From Streptomyces albicerus (GTDB lineage Bacteria; Actinomycetota; Actinomycetes; Streptomycetales; Streptomycetaceae): a stretch of DNA of 64,000 nucleotides. Each line of letters begins with the position of its first letter. The stretch's first letter is position 1. Below, piece after piece: positions 23,934-33,350 of the stretch. A program made the position numbers and the translations under genes. The notes beneath the pieces were generated by a model that was not told the DNA's origin, searched no databases, and worked only from the letters and a program-made list of their open reading frames with translations. Where the stretch lies: positions 1-64,000 of the forward strand of contig NZ_VWMY01000026.1 in the NCBI RefSeq assembly GCF_008905045.1. Reading direction: 5' to 3'.

Positions 23934-25457
23934 GTGCCTCATTCCATCGACGAAGCCTTCACGGCGCTGCCGCTACGGGCCCTGGCCGACGCGGCGCTCG
24001 CGCGGGCCCGGGCGCTGGGCGCCGACCATGCGGACTTCCGGTTCGAGCGGGTGCGCAGCGCGGCCTGGCGGTTGCGGGACGCGAAGCCCGCCGGGTCCTC
24101 GGACACCACGGACCTGGGGTACGCGGTGCGGGTGGTGCACGGCGGGACCTGGGGGTTCGCGTCGGGAGTGGATCTGACGATGGACGCCGCCGCGAAGGTG
24201 GCGTCGCAGGCCGTGGCGATGGCGAAGCTGTCGGCCCAGGTGATCAAGGCGGCGGGTTCGGAGGAGCGCGTGGAGCTGGCGGACGAGCCGGTGCACGCCG
24301 AGCAGACCTGGGTCTCCTCGTACGAGATCGACCCCTTCACCGTGCCGGACGAGGAGAAGTCCGGGCTGCTCACCGACTGGAGCGCGCGGCTGCTCGCGGC
24401 GGACGGCGTCAGTCATGTGGACGCCTCGCTGCTGACGGTCCACGAAAACAAGTTCTACGCGGACACGGCGGGCACGGTGACGACGCAGCAGCGAGTGCGT
24501 TTGCATCCCCAACTGACCGCTGTCGCCGTCGACGAGTCGAGCGGCGAGTTCGACTCGATGCGCACCATCGCGCCGCCCGTCGGGCGCGGCTGGGAGTACC
24601 TCCAGGGCACCGGCTGGGACTGGGAGGCCGAGCTGGGGCGCATCCCGGAGCTGCTCGCCGAGAAGATGCGCGCGCCGAGCGTGGAGGCGGGGGTGTACGA
24701 CCTCGTCGTCGACCCGTCCAACCTGTGGCTGACCATCCACGAGTCCATCGGCCACGCCACCGAGCTGGACCGCGCGCTCGGCTACGAGGCCGCGTACGCC
24801 GGCACCTCCTTCGCCACCTTCGACCAGCTGGGCAAGCTGCGCTACGGCTCCGAGCTGATGAACGTGACGGGCGACCGGACGGCCGAGCACGGGCTCGCGA
24901 CCATCGGATACGACGACGAGGGCGTCGAGGGCCAGTCCTGGGACCTGGTGAAGGACGGGACGCTGGTGGGCTATCAGCTGGACCGGCGGATCGCGAAGCT
25001 GACCGGCTTCGAGCGGTCCAACGGGTGCGCGTACGCCGACTCCCCCGGCCATGTGCCCGTACAGCGCATGGCGAACGTGTCGCTCCAGCCGGACCCCGCC
25101 GGAATGTCCACCGACGACCTGATCGGGAGCGTCGACCGCGGGATCTACGTCGTGGGCGACCGGTCCTGGTCGATCGACATGCAGCGCTACAACTTCCAGT
25201 TCACCGGGCAGCGCTTCTTCAAGATCGAGAACGGGCGGATCACGGGCCAGCTGCGGGACGTCGCGTACCAGGCGACGACCACGGACTTCTGGGGCTCGAT
25301 GGCAGCGGTCGGCGGCCCGCAGACGTACGTCCTGGGCGGCGCCTTCAACTGCGGCAAGGCCCAGCCGGGCCAGGTCGCGGCGGTCTCGCACGGCTGCCCG
25401 TCGGCCCTCTTCAAGGGCGTCAACATTCTGAACACCACGCAGGAGGCCGGTCGATGA
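23934..25457 (+). CDS. tldD: TldD-type metalloprotease subunit
   Basis: A 507-aa TldD/PmbA-family protein. The zinc motif HESIGHATELDR (about residue 268; HExxxH plus downstream acidic residue) marks the catalytic subunit. TldD-TldE acts as a cytoplasmic heterodimeric protease on unfolded or precursor peptides. GTG 23934 follows GGGAGACC. The stop overlaps the tldE start by 4 nt (ATGA), consistent with the obligate heterodimer. Confidence 0.93.
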   Translation: MPHSIDEAFTALPLRALADAALARARALGADHADFRFERVRSAAWRLRDAKPAGSSDTTDLGYAVRVVHGGTWGFASGVDLTMDAAAKVASQAVAMAKLSAQVIKAAGSEERVELADEPVHAEQTWVSSYEIDPFTVPDEEKSGLLTDWSARLLAADGVSHVDASLLTVHENKFYADTAGTVTTQQRVRLHPQLTAVAVDESSGEFDSMRTIAPPVGRGWEYLQGTGWDWEAELGRIPELLAEKMRAPSVEAGVYDLVVDPSNLWLTIHESIGHATELDRALGYEAAYAGTSFATFDQLGKLRYGSELMNVTGDRTAEHGLATIGYDDEGVEGQSWDLVKDGTLVGYQLDRRIAKLTGFERSNGCAYADSPGHVPVQRMANVSLQPDPAGMSTDDLIGSVDRGIYVVGDRSWSIDMQRYNFQFTGQRFFKIENGRITGQLRDVAYQATTTDFWGSMAAVGGPQTYVLGGAFNCGKAQPGQVAAVSHGCPSALFKGVNILNTTQEAGR

Positions 25458-26848
25458 CCACGACGACGAACAAGCCGCACGAGGTCGTCGAGCGCGCCCT
25501 CGAACTGTCCCGGGCCGACGGCTGCGTCGTGATCGCCGACGAGCACTCGACGGCGAACCTGCGCTGGGCGGGCAACGCGCTGACCACGAACGGCGTCACG
25601 CGCGGGCGCACGCTGACCGTCATCGCGACCGTCGACGGCCGCGAGGGCACGGCGTCCGGTGTCGTCTCGCGCTCGGCCGTGACCGCGGACGAGCTGGAGC
25701 CGCTGGTGCGGGCAGCGGAGGCGGCGGCGCGCGGCGCGGGCCCGGCCGAGGACGCGCAGCCCCTCGTCGAGGGCGTGCCCGCCTCCCCGGACTTCACGGA
25801 CGCGCCCGCCGAGACCTCGTCGGCCGTCTTCGCGGACTTCGCCCCGGCGCTCGGCGAGTCGTTCGCACGCGCGCGTGCGGGCGGACGCGAGCTGTACGGC
25901 TTCGCCAACCACGAGCTCGTGTCCAGCTATCTCGGTACGTCCACGGGGCTGCGGCTGCGGCACGACCAGCCCAACGGGACGCTGGAGTTGAACGCCAAGT
26001 CCCCGGACCGTACGCGCTCGGCGTGGGCCGGCCGGTCGACGCGGGACTTCAAGGACGTTGACCCGGCGGCACTCGACGCGGAGCTGGCCACGCGGCTGGG
26101 CTGGGCCGAGCGGCGGGTCGAGCTGCCCGCGGGACGGTACGAGACGCTGCTGCCGCCGACCGCCGTCGCGGACCTGCTGATCTACCAGATGTGGTCGGCG
26201 GCGGCCCGGGACGCGGCCGAGGGCCGGACGGTGTTCAGCAAGCCCGGCGGCGGCACGCGCGTCGGCGAGAAGCTCACCGAGCTGCCCCTGACGCTGCGCA
26301 GCGACCCGAACGAGCCGGGGTTGGAGAGCGCCCCCTTCGTGCTCGCGCACTCCTCCGGGGACGACGCCTCCGTCTTCGACAACGGGCTGCCGCTCCAGGC
26401 CACCGACTGGGTGCGCGAGGGGGAACTCGCGCATCTGACGAGCACCCGGCACAGCGCGGGCCTGACCGGTCTGCCGGTGGCCCCCGGGATCGGCAACCTT
26501 GTCCTCGACGGCGGCGAGGACAAGTCCCTGGAGGAGATGGTCGCCGCCACCGAGCGGGGCCTGCTGCTGACCTGCCTCTGGTACATCCGGGAGGTCGACC
26601 CGGCGACACTGCTGCTGACCGGGCTGACCAGAGACGGCGTCTACCTCGTCGAGAACGGCGAGGTCACCGGCGAGGTGAACAACTTCCGGTTCAACGAGTC
26701 GCCGGTGGATCTGCTGGGACGAGCCGTGGAGGCGGGGCGGACGGAAAAGACTTTGCCCCGCGAGTGGAGCGATTGGTTCACTCGAGCCGCGATGCCGGCG
26801 CTGCGGGTGCCGGACTTCAATATGAGCTCTGTCAGTCAGGGCGTATAA
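25454..26848 (+). CDS. tldE: TldE/PmbA family protein
   Basis: A 464-aa TldE partner subunit of the TldD/E protease; it lacks the HExxxH site, as expected for the non-catalytic half. Family stretches include GREGTASGVVSRSAVTADEL, a long middle domain and the C-terminal GLTRDGVYLVENGEVTGEV and NNFRFNESPVDLL. Translationally coupled to tldD. Confidence 0.92.
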   Translation: MTTTTNKPHEVVERALELSRADGCVVIADEHSTANLRWAGNALTTNGVTRGRTLTVIATVDGREGTASGVVSRSAVTADELEPLVRAAEAAARGAGPAEDAQPLVEGVPASPDFTDAPAETSSAVFADFAPALGESFARARAGGRELYGFANHELVSSYLGTSTGLRLRHDQPNGTLELNAKSPDRTRSAWAGRSTRDFKDVDPAALDAELATRLGWAERRVELPAGRYETLLPPTAVADLLIYQMWSAAARDAAEGRTVFSKPGGGTRVGEKLTELPLTLRSDPNEPGLESAPFVLAHSSGDDASVFDNGLPLQATDWVREGELAHLTSTRHSAGLTGLPVAPGIGNLVLDGGEDKSLEEMVAATERGLLLTCLWYIREVDPATLLLTGLTRDGVYLVENGEVTGEVNNFRFNESPVDLLGRAVEAGRTEKTLPREWSDWFTRAAMPALRVPDFNMSSVSQGV

Positions 26849-26905
26849 CCTCGTAGTCGGCTGTCACTCGACTGCCCGAAGATCATCCAAGGAGATACGA
26901 GAACC

Positions 26906-28171
26906 GTGACGGACATCGTCGACGAGCTGCAGTGGCGCGGGCTGATCGCCCTCTCCACTGACGAGGACGCACTGCGCAAGGCGTTCGCGGACGGTCCCGT
27001 CACGTTCTATTGCGGCTTCGACCCGACCGCGCCCAGTCTGCATCTCGGCAACCTCGTGCAGATCCTCACGATGCGCCGGATCCAGCAGGCGGGCAACCGC
27101 CCGCTGGGCCTGGTCGGGGGCGCCACGGGCCTGATCGGTGACCCGAAGCCGAACTCGGAGCGCATGCTGAACTCCCCCGAGGTCGTGGCCCAGTGGGTGG
27201 AGCGGCTGCGCGCCCAGATCGCGCCGCTGCTGGACTTCGAGGGTCCGAACGCCGCGATCATGGTCAACAACCTGGACTGGACCCAGGGAATGTCGGCCAT
27301 CGAGTTCCTGCGCGACATGGGCAAGCACTTCCGGGTCAACAAGATGATCGCGAAGGAGGCCGTCGCCCGGCGGCTCAACTCCGACGCGGGCATCAGCTAC
27401 ACGGAGTTCAGCTACCAGATTCTGCAGGGCATGGACTTCCTGGAGCTGTACCGGAGGTACGGCTGCACGCTGCAGACCGGCGGCAGCGACCAGTGGGGCA
27501 ACCTCACCTCGGGCACCGATCTGATCCACCGGGTCGAGCCGGAGGCCGTCGTGCACGCGGTGGGCACGCCGCTGATCACCAAGGCGGACGGCACCAAGTT
27601 CGGCAAGACCGAGTCCGGCACCGTGTGGCTGGACCCGGAGATGACGACGCCGTACGCGTTCTACCAGTTCTGGCTGAACGCGGACGACCGGGACGCCTCC
27701 AAGTTCCTGCGCATCTTCAGCTTCAGGTCCCGCGAGGAGATCGAGGAGCTGGAGAAGCAGACGGAGGAGCGTCCGCAGGCTCGGGCGGCGCAGCGCGCGC
27801 TCGCCGAGGAGCTGACGACGCTGGTGCATGGCGCTGCGCAGACGGCTGCCGTGATCGCCGCGTCGCGTGCGCTTTTCGGTCAGGGTGAGCTGCGGGAGCT
27901 GGACTCGGCGACGTTGAGTGCGGCGCTCTCCGAGGTCCCGCATATTCGGGTCGCCGAGCTGGGCCCTGTGGTGGATCTCTTCGCCGAGGTGGGCCTTGTG
28001 GCCAGCAAGTCGGCCGCGCGTCGGACGGTCAAGGAGGGCGGGGCCTACGTGAACAACGTGAAGGTCGCCTCCGAGGATGCGGTGCCCTCCGGGGAGGACC
28101 TGTTGCACGGGCGGTGGCTTGTGCTTCGGCGGGGCAAGAAGAGTCTTGCTGCCGTGGAGGTCGCTTCGTAG
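26906..28171 (+). CDS. tyrS: Tyrosyl-tRNA synthetase
   Basis: A 421-aa class I synthetase charging tRNA-Tyr. HIGH motif variant PSLHLGN near residue 46, TyrS motif ...GGSDQWGNLTSG..., KMSKS variant KFGKT near residue 231, and a C-terminal S4-type RNA-binding domain (about 355 to 415). GTG 26906 follows AAGGAG. Only 57 nt separate it from tldE, leaving no room for a T-box leader. Confidence 0.96.
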   Translation: MTDIVDELQWRGLIALSTDEDALRKAFADGPVTFYCGFDPTAPSLHLGNLVQILTMRRIQQAGNRPLGLVGGATGLIGDPKPNSERMLNSPEVVAQWVERLRAQIAPLLDFEGPNAAIMVNNLDWTQGMSAIEFLRDMGKHFRVNKMIAKEAVARRLNSDAGISYTEFSYQILQGMDFLELYRRYGCTLQTGGSDQWGNLTSGTDLIHRVEPEAVVHAVGTPLITKADGTKFGKTESGTVWLDPEMTTPYAFYQFWLNADDRDASKFLRIFSFRSREEIEELEKQTEERPQARAAQRALAEELTTLVHGAAQTAAVIAASRALFGQGELRELDSATLSAALSEVPHIRVAELGPVVDLFAEVGLVASKSAARRTVKEGGAYVNNVKVASEDAVPSGEDLLHGRWLVLRRGKKSLAAVEVAS

Positions 28172-28214
28172 GAAGGGGCGGGTGCGGGATGTTCGTTGCG
28201 TGCGGATCGGATAT

Positions 28215-28252
28215 GGCTCGTCACGCAGTTCCCCGCGCCCCCTTCAGGGGCG
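28215..28252 (+). repeat. Streptomyces intergenic repeat, short form, copy 3
   Basis: A diverged copy, GGCTCGTCACGCAGTTCC then CCGCGCCCCCTTCAGGGGCG, downstream of tyrS. The CCCCTTCAGGGG end can form a small hairpin and may help end the transcript. Confidence 0.75.
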
Positions 28253-28289
28253 CATCCCGCACCCACCCCCTTTCGGGGCGCCTCGTACC

Positions 28290-28565
28290 TCAAGCCCTCT
28301 GTTTGTTGCCCCGTACGGCCATGTACAGCATGTCGCCGAAGAAGACGATGACGACCGCGGCCGCCAGTTGGAGGCCGTGGCGCCCCCAGTCGATGCCGCT
28401 GGTTTCGTCGATGCCGATGCCGCGGGCGATCGAGTTGCCCACGATGGCGCCGATGATCCCGAAGACCGTGGTCAGCCAGAGCGGACTGTGCTGCTTGCCC
28501 GGAATGATCGCCTTGGCCAGCAGGCCGAGTACGAACCCCACGATGATCGCCCACAACCAGCCCAT
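28290..28565 (-). CDS. GlsB/YeaQ/YmgE family stress-response membrane protein
   Basis: A 91-aa protein with three hydrophobic helices and the family's glycine pattern (WAIIVGFVLGLLAKAIIPGK, TTVFGIIGAIVGNSIA). Members are small inner-membrane proteins linked to general or acid stress; no biochemical role is known. It has no obvious operon partner; tyrS is convergent to it. Confidence 0.88.
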   Translation of the reverse strand: MGWLWAIIVGFVLGLLAKAIIPGKQHSPLWLTTVFGIIGAIVGNSIARGIGIDETSGIDWGRHGLQLAAAVVIVFFGDMLYMAVRGNKQRA

Positions 28566-28775
28566 GGCTGCCTCCTATACGGCTCTACGTGAGCATTACG
28601 CCCAGTCTTGGCCTGTCCGCCATACGGCGCATGTCGGGCACGGCCATACGCGGTACGGCGCAGTCTTCCCCGCTCGGAGAAGGCCGGACCCGGTCTCGTA
28701 GACGACGCAGCCGCGGCGTAACGTGGAGCTTGTACGGACCGGGGAGTGTCCGCTACAGGCGGGTGGTGGAACGTG

Positions 28776-29162
28776 ATGCGGAAGCAGAGCAACGCCGAGG
28801 TCTTCCGGATCACCGGGGCCAGGCAGGGACTCGCCGACGACATACGCGGCCGGCAGCGCCGCTACATCATCTCGATGTCCGTGCGCACGGTCTCCGTGAT
28901 CCTCGCGGCCACCCTCTGGAATGTCGAACGGCACGTCGCCATAGTCGCCCTGGTGCTCGGTGCCGTGCTCCCCTACATCGCCGTGGTGATCGCCAACGCG
29001 GGCCGGGAGAACGCGCCCTCGCTGCCGTCCACGTTCGTGTCCGCCCCCACCCGTCCGATGCTCGCGGGACCCCGTGCGGGAGACGTCTCGGAATCCGTCC
29101 CGGAAGACGTCACGGCCGATCCCGACGGGCGCGTGCGGGACGAGCCGCACGAGCGGACCTGA
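28776..29162 (+). CDS. DUF3099 family membrane protein
   Basis: A 128-aa protein: N-terminal VFRITGARQGLADDIRGRQR then two membrane helices (YIISMSVRTVSVILAATLW and VALVLGAVLPYIAVVIANAG) and an acidic disordered tail. This is the actinobacterial DUF3099 pattern; function unknown. ATG 28776 follows GGTGG; an upstream ATG adds 10 codons. A terminator lies at 29309. Confidence 0.82.
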   Translation: MRKQSNAEVFRITGARQGLADDIRGRQRRYIISMSVRTVSVILAATLWNVERHVAIVALVLGAVLPYIAVVIANAGRENAPSLPSTFVSAPTRPMLAGPRAGDVSESVPEDVTADPDGRVRDEPHERT

Positions 29163-29308
29163 CCACGGGCGATCCGCCGAAACCGGAATACGGCACTGCA
29201 CCAAGCTCAAGAAAAGCTCAGATCAATCATGCTGTTCCAGTGCCGGGCAGCGGGTTACCCGTGACATACTTCGTACGCGCTCCGCATCCCCCGTCGGAGC
29301 GACAGACC

Positions 29309-29351
29309 GACGCCGGGCAGCTCCCCCCGTGGCTGCTCGGCGTCGCCTTTT
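29309..29351 (+). terminator. Rho-independent terminator or attenuator
   Basis: GACGCCGGGCAGC (29309 to 29321) pairs with GCTGCTCGGCGTC (29332 to 29344; one G-T pair), followed by GCC and TTTT (29348 to 29351). It lies 147 nt after the DUF3099 stop and 104 nt before the next gene. That distance allows it to end DUF3099 transcription or to act as a leader attenuator or the end of a small RNA for the downstream gene. I cannot decide from sequence. Confidence 0.75.
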
Positions 29352-29454
29352 GTGCAGCTTCTCCGGCCGGTCCGGCGACTTCGGCGGTCAGTCCAGCAGT
29401 TCCATGCGAGATGCCCTGAGGGTCCCAAGTGCCTCAAGGGTTAGGGTCGGGGAC

Positions 29455-29700
29455 GTGAGACTGAACGTTCCCGGCTCCGATCCGTCCTCGCCGTCCTCCC
29501 CCATCTGCTCCGCGAAGGGCTGCCGAGCCGACGCGGTGTGGGTAATCGCCTGGAACAACCCGAAGCTGCACACCCCGGAGCGCCGCAAGACATGGCTCGC
29601 GTGCGAGGAACACCGCGAACACCTGTCGAAGTTCCTGGGCGTACGGGGCTTCTTGAAAGACGTGGTGCTCTTGGAGGAGTGGGAGTCCCCCGAGAGCTGA
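29455..29700 (+). CDS. Small conserved protein with Cys/His cluster (hypothetical)
   Basis: An 81-aa actinobacterial protein. The cysteines in ICSAKGCRADAVWV and WLACEEHREHL (C, C, C, H) look like a small zinc site; the rest is a compact alpha/beta domain. Function unknown. GTG 29455 follows GGGTCGGGG; an in-frame ATG at 29404 would add 17 codons with no ribosome site. Confidence 0.7.
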   Translation: MRLNVPGSDPSSPSSPICSAKGCRADAVWVIAWNNPKLHTPERRKTWLACEEHREHLSKFLGVRGFLKDVVLLEEWESPES

Positions 29701-29729
29701 GCACGACGTTCTGACTCACGCGCACGATG

Positions 29730-29791
29730 GCGCCCCTTCAGGGGCGCTGGGCTGTATCGATGTGCGACTCCGCCGGGGGGCGCGATCAGCC
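29730..29791 (-). repeat. Streptomyces intergenic repeat, long form, copy 4
   Basis: On the minus strand it reads GGCTGATCGCGCCCC, CCGGCGGAGTCGCACATCG and AGCGCCCCTGAAGGGGCG, the same long form as at 6736. Its edge contains the stop codon of moaA (29788 to 29786), so the repeat is fused to the end of that gene. Confidence 0.75.
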
Positions 29792-30775
29792 GCCGATCGC
29801 CGACATGGGCCTGTCCGGCTGGACGAAGGACGGATCGTCCAGCCCTGCCCCGGCCTTCTTCCCCCACATCGCCAGCCGCCAGATACGAGCGATCTCCTCG
29901 TCGGGCGCGTCCGAGCGGAGTGCCGCCCGCAGGTCGGTCTCCTCGCGGGCGAAGAGACATGTGCGGACCTGTCCGTCGGCCGTCAGCCTCGTACGGTCGC
30001 ACGCCGAGCAGAACGGGCGGGTGACCGAGGCGATCACCCCGACGACATGCGGGCCACCGTCGACGAGCCAGCGCTCGGCCGGGGCGGAACCGCGCTTCTC
30101 GGCCCCCTCCTCCGTGAGCTCGAACCGTGTACGCAACGACGCGAGGATGTCGCCCGCGGTGACCATCCCCTCCCGCTTCCAGCCGTGCTGCGCATCGAGG
30201 GGCATCTGCTCGATGAACCGCAGTTCGTAGTCGTGCTCCACGGCCCAGGCGAGCAGCTCCGGCGCCTCGTTCTCGTTCAGCCCCGGCATCAGTACGGAAT
30301 TGACCTTGACCGGAGCCAGACCCGCGGAGCGCGCCGCCTCGAGGCCATCGATGACGTCCTTGTGGCGGTCGCGGCGGGTGAGGGTCTTGAAGACGTCGGG
30401 GCGGAGGGTGTCCAGCGAGACGTTGACCCGGTCCAGGCCCGCCGCCTTCAGGGCGGTCGCGGTGCGCTTGAGGCCGATGCCGTTAGTCGTCAGGGACGTC
30501 TGGGGGCGGGGCTCCAGCGCGGCCACGCGCTCCACGATGCCGACGAGGCCGGGTCGCAGCAGGGGCTCGCCGCCGGTGAAGCGGACCTCGGTGATGCCGA
30601 GCCGGGTCACGGCTATGTCGATGAGGCGGACGATCTCGTCGTCCGTGAGGAGGTCGGGTTTGGCCAGCCACTGCAGGCCCTCCTCGGGCATGCAGTACGT
30701 GCAGCGCAGATTGCACCGGTCGGTCAGCGAGACGCGCAGATCGGTGGCCACTCGGCCGTAGGTGTCGATGAGCAC
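29786..30775 (-). CDS. moaA: GTP 3',8-cyclase MoaA
   Basis: A 329-aa radical SAM enzyme for the first step of molybdenum cofactor synthesis. N-terminal 4Fe-4S motif RCNLRCTYC (C21, C25, C28), GGEP SAM motif (FTGGEPLLR) and the C-terminal cluster FCSACDRTRLTADGQVRTCL that holds the second 4Fe-4S. GTG 30775 follows GGGAGGGGGCC. No other moa genes are adjacent. The C-terminal GG is typical and needed for activity. Confidence 0.96.
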   Translation of the reverse strand: MLIDTYGRVATDLRVSLTDRCNLRCTYCMPEEGLQWLAKPDLLTDDEIVRLIDIAVTRLGITEVRFTGGEPLLRPGLVGIVERVAALEPRPQTSLTTNGIGLKRTATALKAAGLDRVNVSLDTLRPDVFKTLTRRDRHKDVIDGLEAARSAGLAPVKVNSVLMPGLNENEAPELLAWAVEHDYELRFIEQMPLDAQHGWKREGMVTAGDILASLRTRFELTEEGAEKRGSAPAERWLVDGGPHVVGVIASVTRPFCSACDRTRLTADGQVRTCLFAREETDLRAALRSDAPDEEIARIWRLAMWGKKAGAGLDDPSFVQPDRPMSAIGG

Positions 30776-30918
30776 GTGGGCCCCCTCCCTCGATACGGAC
30801 CTCTTTACGAACCTTGCCGCGGGCGACCGGACTGCTTCGAGCGATCAGTCGACCCGATACCAGCGAGCCTACGTGACGGGACCGACAACGAGAGCGGCCG
30901 GATCCCACGAGACGCGCC

Positions 30919-30952
30919 GCGGCCGCGTCGTAGGGATCTACGACGCGGCCGC
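30919..30952. terminator. Hairpin terminator after the acetate symporter gene
   Basis: GCGGCCGCGTCGTAG (30919 to 30933) pairs perfectly with CTACGACGCGGCCGC (30938 to 30952). It lies 14 nt beyond the stop of the symporter gene on the minus strand and upstream of moaA. Confidence 0.8.
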
Positions 30953-30965
30953 TTGGCGAGGACGG

Positions 30966-32603
30966 TCAGTGCGCTCCGGTGCCGGTGAGGGAGCGGACCT
31001 CCAGCTCGGCGTACTTGCCGGTGTCCGGCTTCTCCTTGGACAGGTAGGTGCCGATGATGCCCATCAGGAAGCCGAACGGGATGGAGATGATGCCCGGGTT
31101 CTTCAGCGGGAACCAGGCGAAGTCGACGTCCGGGAACATCGCCGTGGGGTCGCCGGAGACGACGGGCGAGAACAGCACCAGGCCGACGGCCACGGTCAGA
31201 CCGCCGTAGATCGACCACAGGGCGCCCTGGGTGGTGAACCGCTTCCAGAACAGGCTGTAGAGGATCGTCGGCAGGTTGGCGGAGGCGGCGACCGCGAAGG
31301 CGAGGGCGACGAGGCCGGCCACGTTCAGGTCGCGGGCGAGGGAGCCCAGGATGATGGAGACGGCGCCGATGCCGATGGTCGCCAGACGCGCCGCCCTAAC
31401 CTCCTCCTTCTCGGTGGCCTTCCCCTTGCGGATGACGTTGGCATAGATGTCGTGCGCGAAGGAGGACGACGAGGCGAGGGTGAGACCGGCGACCACGGCG
31501 AGGATCGTCGCGAAGGCCACCGCCGAGATCGTGGCGAGAAGGATCGCGCCCCAGGCGGAGTCGACGCCGCCCAGGTGCAGGGCGAGCAGGGGCGCCGCCG
31601 TGTTGCCGGACTTGTTGGACGCGATGATCTCTTCCTGCGAGATGAGCGCCGCCGCTCCGAAGCCGAGCGCGATGGTCATCAGGTAGAAGCCGCCGATGAT
31701 GCCGATCGCCCAGTTGACGGACTTACGGGCGGCCTTCGCGTTGGGCACCGTGTAGAAGCGGATCAGGATGTGCGGCAGGCCGGCGGTGCCGAGCACGAGG
31801 GCGATGCCCAGGGAGATGAAGTCGATCTTGGTGGTGCCGCTCGCGCCGTACTGGAGGCCGGGCTCCAGGAAGGCGGCGCCCTTACCGCTGTTCTCGGCGG
31901 CGGTGCCGAGCAGGTCGGAGATGTTGAAGTTGAACTTCAGCAGCACCAGGAAGGTGATCAGGATGGTGCCGCTGATGAGCAGCACGGCCTTGACCATCTG
32001 GACCCAGGTGGTGCCCTTCATGCCGCCGATGGAGACGTACACGATCATCAGGACACCGACGAGGGCGACGATCAGGATCTTGCCCGCGTCGGAGGTGATG
32101 CCGAGCAGCAGGGAGACCAGAACGCCCGCGCCCGCCATCTGGGCCAGCAGGTAGAAGATCGAGACGACGATCGTGGAAGTGCCGGCGGCGGTACGCACCG
32201 GGCGCTGGCGCATGCGGTACGCGAGGACGTCGCCCATCGTGTACCGGCCGGAGTTGCGCAGCGGCTCGGCGACCAGGAGCAGCGCCACCAGCCAGGCGAC
32301 GAGGAAGCCGATGGAGTACAGGAAGCCGTCGTACCCGAAGAGTGCGATGGCGCCCGCGATGCCGAGGAACGAGGCGGCGGACATGTAGTCGCCGGAGACC
32401 GCGAGCCCGTTCTGGAAGGCGCTGAACTGGCGGCCGCCCGCGTAGAAGTCGGCGGCGTCCTTGGTCTGGCGGCCCGCCCAGACGGTGATGGCGAGCGTCG
32501 CGACGACGAAGACGGCGAACAGGGAGATGATCAGCGGCCGGTGCTCGCTGGCCTCGTTCGCCGCGAGCGTGACCTGCTGAACCTGGGTGATCGCGGGGCT
32601 CAT
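30966..32603 (-). CDS. actP: Cation/acetate symporter (ActP-like, SSS family)
   Basis: A 545-aa sodium:solute symporter with about 13 membrane helices. Typical: FYAGGRQFSAFQNGLAVSGDYMSAASFLG, GRYTMGDVLAYRMR, GGMKGTTWVQMVKA and LPHILIRFYTVPNAKAARKS. Members of this branch take up acetate or other short monocarboxylates. The ATG overlaps the stop of the DUF485 gene by 4 nt; DUF485-ActP pairs (yjcH-actP) are a standard arrangement. Confidence 0.92.
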   Translation of the reverse strand: MSPAITQVQQVTLAANEASEHRPLIISLFAVFVVATLAITVWAGRQTKDAADFYAGGRQFSAFQNGLAVSGDYMSAASFLGIAGAIALFGYDGFLYSIGFLVAWLVALLLVAEPLRNSGRYTMGDVLAYRMRQRPVRTAAGTSTIVVSIFYLLAQMAGAGVLVSLLLGITSDAGKILIVALVGVLMIVYVSIGGMKGTTWVQMVKAVLLISGTILITFLVLLKFNFNISDLLGTAAENSGKGAAFLEPGLQYGASGTTKIDFISLGIALVLGTAGLPHILIRFYTVPNAKAARKSVNWAIGIIGGFYLMTIALGFGAAALISQEEIIASNKSGNTAAPLLALHLGGVDSAWGAILLATISAVAFATILAVVAGLTLASSSSFAHDIYANVIRKGKATEKEEVRAARLATIGIGAVSIILGSLARDLNVAGLVALAFAVAASANLPTILYSLFWKRFTTQGALWSIYGGLTVAVGLVLFSPVVSGDPTAMFPDVDFAWFPLKNPGIISIPFGFLMGIIGTYLSKEKPDTGKYAELEVRSLTGTGAH

Positions 32604-32956
32604 GCGCCGCCCTCCATCCGGGACTTGATCGCCTCGGCCTTGGGGTCGAGCTTGGCGGTGGAGTGCCGCTCGTACCACCAGGCGATGAGGAACGTGGTGA
32701 GGAACTGGGCGAGGCCCAGGATGAGTGCGACGTTGATGTTGCCGAACAGCTTGGTGCCCATGAAGTCGCCCGCGTAGTTCGAGAGCAGGACGTACAGCAG
32801 GTACCAGGCGATGAAGCCGATGGTCAGCGGGAAGGCGAAGGAGCGGTGGGAGCGGCGCAGTTCACCGAACTCAGCGCTCTCCTGCACCTCTACGAACTCC
32901 TCCGTCGTGGGGAGATGAGGATCGGCTTTCGAGGGGGGCGGTGCGTCGGTAGCCAC
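32600..32956 (-). CDS. DUF485 membrane protein (YjcH-like)
   Basis: A 118-aa protein with two membrane helices (FAFPLTIGFIAWYLLYVLLS, VALILGLAQFLTTFLIAWW) preceded by a hydrophilic N-terminus with FGELRRSHRSF. It is the usual companion of ActP-type symporters and probably modulates them. GTG 32956 is set by GAGGAGAC just upstream; a longer reading from ATG 33037 has no support. Confidence 0.88.
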   Translation of the reverse strand: MATDAPPPSKADPHLPTTEEFVEVQESAEFGELRRSHRSFAFPLTIGFIAWYLLYVLLSNYAGDFMGTKLFGNINVALILGLAQFLTTFLIAWWYERHSTAKLDPKAEAIKSRMEGGA

Positions 32957-33350
32957 GGAGTCTCCTCGCGTTGCGGGTGCGGTTGTGACAAGGGACGGGG
33001 ACGAGTCGGGATCAGGGGACGGTCTCGGTACGGGCATGGCTGGTTTCTGACCTCACGGTGATGTGGATCACGTGGGCCGGTTGGCGATGTTAGGTGCCCC
33101 GGGCGTGATCCAACAGGGGGCTCGACGTGCTCGTGCTCCCTGCTCAACGTCACGGAGCCGCGTGAGGAGTGGTTCAACTCCTCGCACTTCTTTCGGAAGT
33201 CGTGGCCGACGTTTCGGAAGACATCCCCGTAAGTCATTGCTGGCCAGGGACGACGAGAGATAGCTTCGGGCCTGCACCACCCCGTCATGTACCTGCCCGA
33301 GCACCACCTGTGTTCGGGCCGGTTCCGTTTCCGGATGATGTGGAGATCCC
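32957..33350. other. 394-nt divergent intergenic region
   Basis: This stretch separates the DUF485-actP operon (-) from the subtilase genes (+) and must hold both promoters. I see a 9-bp direct repeat TTTCGGAAG at 33191 to 33199 and 33212 to 33220 (21 bp apart, two helix turns), a possible activator or repressor site. I found no convincing gene or RNA in it. Confidence 0.5.

Noticed and set aside
26849..26905. Possible T-box leader before tyrS
   Set aside because: Only 57 nt separate tldE and tyrS, too short for a T-box, and no T-box sequence is present.
30762..32777. 671-aa plus-strand open frame
   Set aside because: Shadow of the ActP-like gene, which has clear family motifs in the other strand.
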